Assembly: GCA_003488415.1 (NCBI GenBank)
Contig: DNLQ01000180.1
Span: 10,397-16,997, forward strand
Direction: 5' to 3'
Length of the DNA: 6,601 nucleotides
From: Ruminococcus sp.
GTDB lineage: Bacteria; Bacillota; Clostridia; Oscillospirales; Ruminococcaceae
How positions within the stretch are numbered: the stretch's first letter is position 1; every line of letters begins with the position of its first letter. The notes beneath the pieces were generated by a model that saw only the letters and a list, made by a program, of their open reading frames with translations, was not told the DNA's origin and searched no databases. The translations under genes were made by a program, and so were the position numbers. This document shows, piece by piece, positions 1-4,971 of the stretch.

Positions 1-1037
1 GGCTCCATCATGGTGGCGTAGTACTGATAGAGGTCGAATTTTGACTTTGAAATAGTCCTGTCATTCTTCCAGGGCTCGGGTATTGTTATCATTACTGCCA
101 GCGGAAGCGGCATTCCCGACATCACCATGAACTCAAGGGTGTTGTCGAGTCTTGCAGAGTCTGAACCGTTCACGTTCAGCGCCGGGAGTATCTTGTACAT
201 ATCATCCTTCAGTGCCTCGCAGGACATTGTCTCCTCACGGGCAAGCATCTTGTCGGCATTGCCGGTGATAGTATTTATCTCGCCGTTGTGTACTATAAAT
301 CTGTTGGGGTGAGCCTTCTGCCAGCTCGGATTGGTATTGGTGGAGAAGCGTGAATGCACCATAGCTATTGCGGAAGTGAAGTCCTCGCTCTGAAGGTCGG
401 TGTAGAACTTCCTCAGCTCGTCAACCAGGAACATACCCTTATATACTATGGTACGGCTGGAGAGTGAGCATACATATGTATTCTCGTCCGACTGCTCAAA
501 CTCTCTCCTTGCAATGAAGAGCTTCCTATCGAAGCTGAGTCCGGCAGGACATCCCTCCGGACGCCTTATAAATGCCTGCATTATATGGGGCATACTGTCA
601 TGTGCCTTCTGACCGAGTACCTCCGGACATACCGGTACATCTCTCCAGCAGATGAACTCCATGCCGTTCTTCTGTACGATAAGCTCGAAGAGCTTCTTCG
701 CCTGACTGCGCTTCAGCTCGTTACGTGGGAAGAAGAACATACCTGCACCAAAGTCGCCTTTATCTCCTATATCAAACCCCAGTTCCGAGGTTTTGCTTTT
801 TAAGAAGCTGTATGGCATCTGGATAAGTATTCCTACACCGTCGCCTGTTTTGCCTTCGGCGTCCTTGCCTGCACGGTGTTCCAGCTTTTCAACGATCGTA
901 AGGGCGCTGTCAACTACATATCTTGACTGCTCGCCTCTGATGTTCACTACCGCACCGATACCGCAGTTATCGTGTTCAAAACGTGGATCGTAGAGTCCCT
1001 GCTGCCCGTATGGAGCTTCGCTTCTGAAATTATCCAT
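1..1037 (-). CDS. gltB: Glutamate synthase large subunit, N-terminal part (partial at window edge)
   Basis: The minus strand is open from the ATG at 1037 to the window edge, giving 345 complete codons with no stop. The protein begins MDNFRSEAPYGQQGLYDPRF, and Cys25 lies in the motif HDNCGIG. Cys25 matches the N-terminal nucleophile of class II (Ntn) glutamine amidotransferases, so residues 1-24 are probably a propeptide removed on maturation. Further amidotransferase motifs are HSRFSTN (about 228-234), HNGEIN (250-255) and NGSDSARLDN (290-299). In the family this cytoplasmic domain hydrolyses glutamine and channels ammonia to an FMN/Fe-S synthase domain, which aminates 2-oxoglutarate to glutamate. 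Those domains would lie beyond the left edge, since the family is about 1500 residues long. A purine-rich GGAAAGG (1056-1050) sits 12 nt before the start, a rather long spacing, but no better start is seen. It is transcribed divergently from amt-PII. Confidence 0.95.
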   Translation of the reverse strand, partial: MDNFRSEAPYGQQGLYDPRFEHDNCGIGAVVNIRGEQSRYVVDSALTIVEKLEHRAGKDAEGKTGDGVGILIQMPYSFLKSKTSELGFDIGDKGDFGAGMFFFPRNELKRSQAKKLFELIVQKNGMEFICWRDVPVCPEVLGQKAHDSMPHIMQAFIRRPEGCPAGLSFDRKLFIARREFEQSDENTYVCSLSSRTIVYKGMFLVDELRKFYTDLQSEDFTSAIAMVHSRFSTNTNPSWQKAHPNRFIVHNGEINTITGNADKMLAREETMSCEALKDDMYKILPALNVNGSDSARLDNTLEFMVMSGMPLPLAVMITIPEPWKNDRTISKSKFDLYQYYATMME

Positions 1038-1055
1038 ATCTATCACTTGCCTTTC

Positions 1056-1083
1056 CGGTACAGAGCGCCTTTGATCTGTACCG
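1056..1083 (-). promoter_or_regulatory. Hairpin in gltB leader directly before the ribosome binding site
   Basis: A perfect 9-bp inverted repeat (1056-1064 with 1075-1083, stem CGGTACAGA/TCTGTACCG) encloses a 10-nt loop. In the gltB transcript it lies just after the terminator U-run, and its last base overlaps the first G of the putative Shine-Dalgarno GGAAAGG. It has no U-run, so it is not a terminator. It could insulate or expose the ribosome binding site, or stabilise the read-through mRNA. The inverted repeat is seen; its role is inferred. Confidence 0.5.
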
Positions 1084-1090
1084 TGATAAT

Positions 1091-1142
1091 AAAAAAAGAC
1101 GTCCGGGCAGACCGATAGTCTGCACAAACGTCCTTGTTCTTG
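1091..1142 (-). terminator. gltB leader attenuator: intrinsic terminator with competing ANTAR-like hairpin
   Basis: Read on the minus strand, a strong hairpin pairs 1132-1125 with 1105-1098 (8 bp), then after a 1x1 mismatch 1123-1118 with 1112-1107 (6 bp), with loop TATCG (1117-1113). Seven Ts (1097-1091) follow. Two pairs are G-T wobbles that would be A-C mismatches on the plus strand, so the RNA is read toward gltB. The structure begins within about 10 nt of the predicted transcription start and ends over 50 nt before the gltB ATG. No minus-strand gene lies between it and the promoter, so it must act within the gltB leader. An alternative small hairpin (1139-1136 with 1129-1126, loop AAGGAC at 1135-1130) uses the 5' arm of the terminator and would leave only the upper stem. 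Confidence 0.8.
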
Positions 1143-1147
1143 TTTTT

Positions 1148-1176
1148 ATCTTAGCACGTTAAAGCGGAAATGTCAA
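1148..1176 (-). promoter_or_regulatory. Sigma-A promoter of gltB
   Basis: On the minus strand, TTGACA (1176-1171, perfect -35) and TAAGAT (1153-1148, one base off the consensus -10) are separated by 17 bp. Transcription should begin near 1141, giving a leader of about 104 nt. The -35 box lies inside an imperfect inverted repeat (1171-1187) that resembles a GlnR/TnrA box with one mismatch. Confidence 0.85.
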
Positions 1177-1277
1177 TAGGGAAAACAGTCCTTTTTTCGG
1201 TTTCGTTCAAATTCGACAGTTATTTTCTGCTAACTCCGGAATGAAAATGTACGATACGCCAAATCTGAAAAAAGCTA
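1177..1277. other. Spacer between the two divergent promoters
   Basis: These 101 bp separate the two outward-facing -35 boxes. No open reading frame or strong inverted repeat is visible. There is a T-run (1192-1197) and an A-run (1268-1273). The A-run lies just upstream of the plus-strand -35 box and could act as an UP-type element. The left edge overlaps the GlnR/TnrA-like repeat at 1171-1187. Upstream activator sites could be here but none is recognisable by eye. Confidence 0.5.
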
Positions 1278-1306
1278 TTGACAAATCCGCACCGGTGGAG
1301 TATAAT
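1278..1306 (+). promoter_or_regulatory. Consensus sigma-A promoter of the amt-pyrG-glnN operon
   Basis: TTGACA (1278-1283) and TATAAT (1301-1306) both match consensus exactly and are separated by 17 bp. An A-run lies immediately upstream. The start of transcription should be near 1313, about 150 nt before the amt ATG. Such a strong promoter, followed at once by terminators, suggests that control is exerted after initiation. Confidence 0.9.
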
Positions 1307-1317
1307 GGCATTGTAAA

Positions 1318-1360
1318 CAGCAAGGGAGCTGCGGAAGGGTATTCCGTAGCTCTCTTTTTT
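1318..1360 (+). terminator. First attenuator in the amt leader: intrinsic terminator with competing ANTAR-like hairpin
   Basis: A 15-bp stem pairs 1322-1336 with 1342-1356 (two G-T wobbles) around loop GGGTA (1337-1341), and a T-run covers 1355-1360. It starts about 9 nt after the predicted transcription start, and no upstream plus-strand gene exists for it to end. A competing hairpin CAGC (1318-1321) with GCTG (1328-1331) has a six-base loop AAGGGA. It would break the lower terminator stem and leave an adjacent small hairpin (1332-1336 with 1342-1346). The loop has A at position 1 and G at position 4, the feature known for ANTAR-protein target hairpins. Confidence 0.8.
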
Positions 1361-1378
1361 GGTTTATAGCGCTAATTC

Positions 1379-1432
1379 CATACACGAAGGGGTGTATGAA
1401 GTCCGGGGACTTCTGCACCCCTTTGAGTTTTT
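1379..1432 (+). terminator. Second attenuator-like element in the amt leader
   Basis: A long hairpin pairs 1387-1396 with 1414-1423 and, after a bulged T1397, 1398-1403 with 1408-1413, around loop CGGG. A run of five Ts (1428-1432) follows after a GAG interruption, so it is a less classical terminator than the first. A perfect 7-bp alternative hairpin, CATACAC (1379-1385) with GTGTATG (1392-1398) and six-base loop GAAGGG, uses the 5' arm and is mutually exclusive with the terminator. It would leave a small adjacent hairpin (1399-1403 with 1408-1412). The layout repeats that of the first attenuator. Confidence 0.6.
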
Positions 1433-1462
1433 CTGCTGTTATTTTCAAAGGAGGTAGTAACT

Positions 1463-3274
1463 ATGGATGTTCAGACAATTATAGATCAGGTGACTGAAAG
1501 TACTAACGAGACCGTTTTCGGCGTCTGGTTCATGATAGCTGTAGCGCTCGTATTCTTTATGCAGGCAGGCTTTGCGATGGTGGAGACAGGCTTCACCCGT
1601 GCCAAAAACGCCGGCAATATCATTATGAAAAACCTTATGGACTTCTGCATCGGTACAGTAATGTTCATATTCATCGGCTTCGGACTTCTTCTCGGTGAGG
1701 ACGTTATCGGTCTTATAGGTAAGCCAGGATTTGATATTTTCACAAACTATGCGGATTTCCAGTGGGATCAGTTCATATTCAACCTTGTGTTCTGTGCAAC
1801 GACTGCTACGATCGTTTCAGGTGCAATGGCTGAGAGAACGAAGTTCCTTTCTTACTGTATCTACTCGGGCATTATCAGTGCGCTGATATACCCCATCGAG
1901 GCACACTGGATCTGGGGCGGCGGCTGGCTGGCTCAGATGGGCTTCCACGATCTGTCAGGCTCATGTGCTATACACATGGTTGGCGGCGTCTGTGCTCTCA
2001 TCGGTGCTAAGATAGTCGGACCTCGTATCGGTAAATTCCACAAGACCAAGGACGGCGAGATAAAGGTAAACGCTATCCCCGGACACAACCTCACTATAGG
2101 CGCACTGGGATGCTTTATCCTCTGGTTCGGCTGGTACGGTTTCAACCCGGCGGCTGCTTCAAGCGTTGCACAGCTCGATTCCATTTTCCTTACAACTACA
2201 GTCGCTCCCGCAGTGGCAACAGTAACCTGTATGATCTTCACATGGCTGAAGTACGGCAAGCCCGACGTTTCAATGTGTCTTAACGCTTCACTGGCAGGAC
2301 TTGTAGGTATCACAGCAGGCTGTGATGTAATGGACTGCTTCGGTTCATTCATGGTAGGCGTTGTTTCCGGACTTCTCGTGTGCTTCGGTGTATGGCTGCT
2401 CGACTATGTTCTCCACATCGATGATCCTGTAGGTGCAGTTGCAGTTCACATGATGAACGGTATTTGGGGAACTATCGCAGTAGGACTTTTCGCAACAGAG
2501 ACTTCTCCCGGATATGCCATCCAGCTTGAAAGCGGCGGAATAAAGGCAGAGGGACTCTTCTGCGGCGGCGGATTTGAGCAGCTCGGATTACAGCTCCTCG
2601 GCTTCGTATCAGTAGCTTCTTTTGCAGCACTTACTATCACGGTAACATTCCTTATCATAAAGAACACCATCGGTCTTCGTGCTTCTGAGCAGGAGGAGAT
2701 CCTGGGACTGGATATCACAGAGCACGGTCTTATCTCCTCTTATGCAGATTTCGCACCCTCTATGGGTGATGCTTCAATGCACGGCTACACTAAAGACGAT
2801 GCAAAGAGCGTTGCTGTTGTAGGAACTCCAGAAGCTCCGGCAGTACCCGTTGACGAGGCTGTTGAGGTAAAGAACTATTCAGTTTCCTCACCGGACGGCA
2901 GACCTAAGATGACTAATGTGGTAGTGGTATTCAAGCAGCAGAAGCTCCAGCAGTTCATTGAGGCTATGGAGGCTATCGACGTAAAGGGTATCACTGTTAC
3001 CAATGTACTGGGCTGCGGAATGCAGAACGGTCAGCGCAACTACTACCGTGGAGCTACTGTTGAGATGAACCTGCTTCCCAAGGTCAAGGCTGAGATAGCA
3101 GTATGTGCAGTACCTGTTGAAAAGGTCATCGCAGCAGCAAAAGCAGCACTCTATACCGGAAACTACGGTGACGGCAAGATGTTCATTTACGACATCGAGA
3201 ACGTCATAAAGATACGTACCGGTGAGGAAGGCTACAATGCACTCCATGATTCTGAGGAGTGGGAAAGATCATAA
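1463..3274 (+). CDS. amt: Ammonium transporter Amt fused to a C-terminal PII signalling domain
   Basis: The 603-residue membrane protein has two parts. Residues 1 to about 432 are an Amt/MEP/Rh ammonium channel with about 11 membrane helices and no obvious signal peptide. By alignment with E. coli AmtB it keeps Phe110 and Phe227 (gate), Trp151, Asp163 in DLSGSCAIH, and the twin histidines His171 and His329. The Amt cytoplasmic tail starts near 405 (LRASEQEE). An Ala/Pro/Val-rich linker (about 433-481) leads to a full PII domain (483-595) with no gaps against GlnB. That domain keeps Gln521 (Q39), Lys540 (K58, 2-oxoglutarate site) and GDGK 569-572 (ATP B-loop), but has Lys583 for Arg101. The uridylylated Tyr51 position is Val533. 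AAAGGAGG (1447-1454) lies 8 nt before the start. It is the first gene of the operon. Channel gating by the attached PII is inferred. Confidence 0.95.
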   Translation: MDVQTIIDQVTESTNETVFGVWFMIAVALVFFMQAGFAMVETGFTRAKNAGNIIMKNLMDFCIGTVMFIFIGFGLLLGEDVIGLIGKPGFDIFTNYADFQWDQFIFNLVFCATTATIVSGAMAERTKFLSYCIYSGIISALIYPIEAHWIWGGGWLAQMGFHDLSGSCAIHMVGGVCALIGAKIVGPRIGKFHKTKDGEIKVNAIPGHNLTIGALGCFILWFGWYGFNPAAASSVAQLDSIFLTTTVAPAVATVTCMIFTWLKYGKPDVSMCLNASLAGLVGITAGCDVMDCFGSFMVGVVSGLLVCFGVWLLDYVLHIDDPVGAVAVHMMNGIWGTIAVGLFATETSPGYAIQLESGGIKAEGLFCGGGFEQLGLQLLGFVSVASFAALTITVTFLIIKNTIGLRASEQEEILGLDITEHGLISSYADFAPSMGDASMHGYTKDDAKSVAVVGTPEAPAVPVDEAVEVKNYSVSSPDGRPKMTNVVVVFKQQKLQQFIEAMEAIDVKGITVTNVLGCGMQNGQRNYYRGATVEMNLLPKVKAEIAVCAVPVEKVIAAAKAALYTGNYGDGKMFIYDIENVIKIRTGEEGYNALHDSEEWERS

Positions 3275-3280
3275 GCTGAC

Positions 3281-3334
3281 AAAGGCGTCTGCGGATAAAA
3301 ATCAACATCTCCCCTGAGTCTGCAGACTGCCTTT
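3281..3334 (+). other. Interrupted inverted repeat between amt-PII and pyrG
   Basis: AAAGGC plus GTCTGC (3281-3292) can pair with GCAGAC, a bulged T, then GCCTTT (3322-3334), forming a 12-bp stem around a 29-nt loop. Only three Ts close the stem and no longer T-run follows, so it would be a weak terminator at best. A 12-bp palindrome, AGTCTGCAGACT (3318-3329), overlaps the 3' arm. It may tune read-through or mRNA processing between amt and pyrG. No convincing promoter is seen in this 91-bp gap. Confidence 0.45.
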
Positions 3335-3365
3335 CTCATAAATGTATTTCAAGGAGCATATGTAA

Positions 3366-4958
3366 ATGTCAAAGTTCATTTTCGTAACGGGCGGAGTCGT
3401 TTCCGGACTCGGCAAGGGTATCACCGCTGCTTCACTGGGCAGACTCCTCAAACAGCGCGGCTGCAAGGTGACGATACAGAAATTCGATCCCTATATCAAT
3501 GTCGATCCGGGTACTATGTCTCCGTTCCAGCACGGCGAGGTATTCGTTACCGATGACGGCGCTGAGACCGATCTTGACCTCGGTCACTATGAACGCTTCG
3601 TTGACGAGAACCTCTCGGTACACTCCAATGTCACGACCGGCAAGATATACTGGAACGTCATAACAAAGGAACGCCGGGGCGACTACCTGGGCGGTACGGT
3701 ACAGGTGATACCGCATATCACCAACGAGATAAAGGAAAGGGTATACAGCGCTGCAAATGAAGCGAATGCCGATGTGGTGATAACCGAGATCGGCGGTACT
3801 GTAGGCGATATTGAGTCAACTCCCTTCCTTGAAGCCATACGTCAGGTAGGTACTGAGCAGGGACGTGAGAATGTGTGCTACATCCATGTCACCCTCGTTC
3901 CGTATATCACCGGTTCCGAGGAGCTGAAGTCCAAGCCCACCCAGCATTCCACCAAGGAGCTTCTCTCCATAGGCATACAGCCGGATATCATCGTCTGCCG
4001 CACGGAAAAACGCATTCCCGGGGATATGGCGGAGAAGATCGCACTGTTCTGCAACATCCGCAAGGAGGACGTGATACAGAATCTTACCGCACCGTCTCTT
4101 TACGAGGTGCCGCTGTGGCTGGAGAATGAAGGACTTGCACATTCGGTGTGCCGGCATCTGGGACTGACGGACAATGCTCCCGAACTTGCGGAGTGGACGG
4201 AAATGGTAAAGCGTGCAGAGAACGCTCACGAAAGAGTGACTATCGGACTTGTGGGCAAGTACGTTGAGCTCCATGACGCATATCTCTCGGTTGCAGAGGC
4301 GCTCCGGCACGGCGGTATCGTAAATGATGCAGCTGTTGATATAAAGTGGATAGACTCGGAAAACGTCACCCCTCAGAACGCACAGGAGGTGTTTGACGGA
4401 TGCGGCGGTCTGATAGTACCCGGAGGCTTCGGACACAGAGGCGTTGAGGGTATGATAGAGACTATCCGCTATGCCCGTGAGAACAGCATCCCCTTCTTCG
4501 GCATATGTCTTGGTATGCAGATGTCGGTGATAGAATATGCCCGGAACGTCTGCGGTCTTTCCGGAGCTGATTCTGCTGAGTTCGGCGAGACTCCCTATCC
4601 CGTCATCGACATCATGGACGAGCAGAGGAATATCTCGGAAAAAGGCGGCACGATGCGCCTGGGACTGTATCCCTGCAAGCTCGCCGTGGACTCCCGCTGC
4701 CGCAGCATCTACGGTGAGGAGCTTATTTATGAACGCCACCGCCACCGCTATGAATTCAATAACGCATTCCGGAAGATACTTACTTCCAACGGTCTCCGCA
4801 TTGCCGGTCTTTCACCTGACGAGAAGCTGGTAGAGATCGTGGAGCTTCCCGGACATCCCTGGTTCGTGGGAGTGCAGTTCCACCCGGAATTCAAATCAAG
4901 ACCAAATAAACCGCACAAGCTGTTTGCGGATTTTATAAGAGCATCGCTCGGAAAATAA
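3366..4958 (+). CDS. pyrG: CTP synthase (glutamine-hydrolysing)
   Basis: The 530-residue protein is full length for the family (about 530-550). It makes CTP from UTP, ATP and glutamine in the cytoplasm, the last step of pyrimidine nucleotide synthesis. The N-terminal synthase domain (1 to about 265) has the P-loop TGGVVSGLGKG (8-18), the DDGAETDLDLGHYERF motif and the EIGGTVGDIES nucleotide/metal motif. The C-terminal class I glutamine amidotransferase domain has the nucleophile Cys381 in GICLGMQ and the His506/Glu508 pair in FHPEF, so both active sites look intact. AAGGAG (3351-3356) lies 9 nt before the ATG at 3366. An ATG TAA pair directly precedes that ATG in the same frame. It sits 91 nt after amt-PII and 13 nt before glnN, between two nitrogen genes, which fits its use of glutamine as nitrogen donor. 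Confidence 0.97.
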   Translation: MSKFIFVTGGVVSGLGKGITAASLGRLLKQRGCKVTIQKFDPYINVDPGTMSPFQHGEVFVTDDGAETDLDLGHYERFVDENLSVHSNVTTGKIYWNVITKERRGDYLGGTVQVIPHITNEIKERVYSAANEANADVVITEIGGTVGDIESTPFLEAIRQVGTEQGRENVCYIHVTLVPYITGSEELKSKPTQHSTKELLSIGIQPDIIVCRTEKRIPGDMAEKIALFCNIRKEDVIQNLTAPSLYEVPLWLENEGLAHSVCRHLGLTDNAPELAEWTEMVKRAENAHERVTIGLVGKYVELHDAYLSVAEALRHGGIVNDAAVDIKWIDSENVTPQNAQEVFDGCGGLIVPGGFGHRGVEGMIETIRYARENSIPFFGICLGMQMSVIEYARNVCGLSGADSAEFGETPYPVIDIMDEQRNISEKGGTMRLGLYPCKLAVDSRCRSIYGEELIYERHRHRYEFNNAFRKILTSNGLRIAGLSPDEKLVEIVELPGHPWFVGVQFHPEFKSRPNKPHKLFADFIRASLGK

Positions 4959-4971
4959 GGAGGAAAAGATA

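Noticed and set aside
585..993. Two small plus-strand open frames (585-803 and 793-993)
   Set aside because: They are antisense to gltB, whose minus-strand frame carries clear amidotransferase motifs, and no good ribosome binding site was noticed.
1091..1142. The gltB leader hairpin read as a plus-strand or bidirectional terminator
   Set aside because: On the plus strand two stem pairs become A-C mismatches, and the T-rich sequence following it is interrupted. No plus-strand gene ends there.
1204..1215. CGTTCAAATTCG resembling the core of a glutamine riboswitch (glnA motif)
   Set aside because: It lies upstream of the plus-strand promoter, so it would not be in the amt transcript, and the required three-stem junction is not visible.
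2909..2911. Internal ATG at the first residue of the PII domain as a possible start for free PII
   Set aside because: No Shine-Dalgarno-like sequence precedes it, and the reading frame runs uninterrupted through the Amt tail and linker, so separate translation is not supported.
3275..3365. Possible separate promoter for pyrG (CTGACA at 3276 or a TA-rich -10 near 3337)
   Set aside because: No -35/-10 pair with acceptable spacing and match was found by eye.
3816..4745. Long 309-codon open frame on the minus strand
   Set aside because: It lies wholly antisense to pyrG, whose motifs are unmistakable on the plus strand, and its translation shows no recognisable domain. It is a codon-bias shadow.
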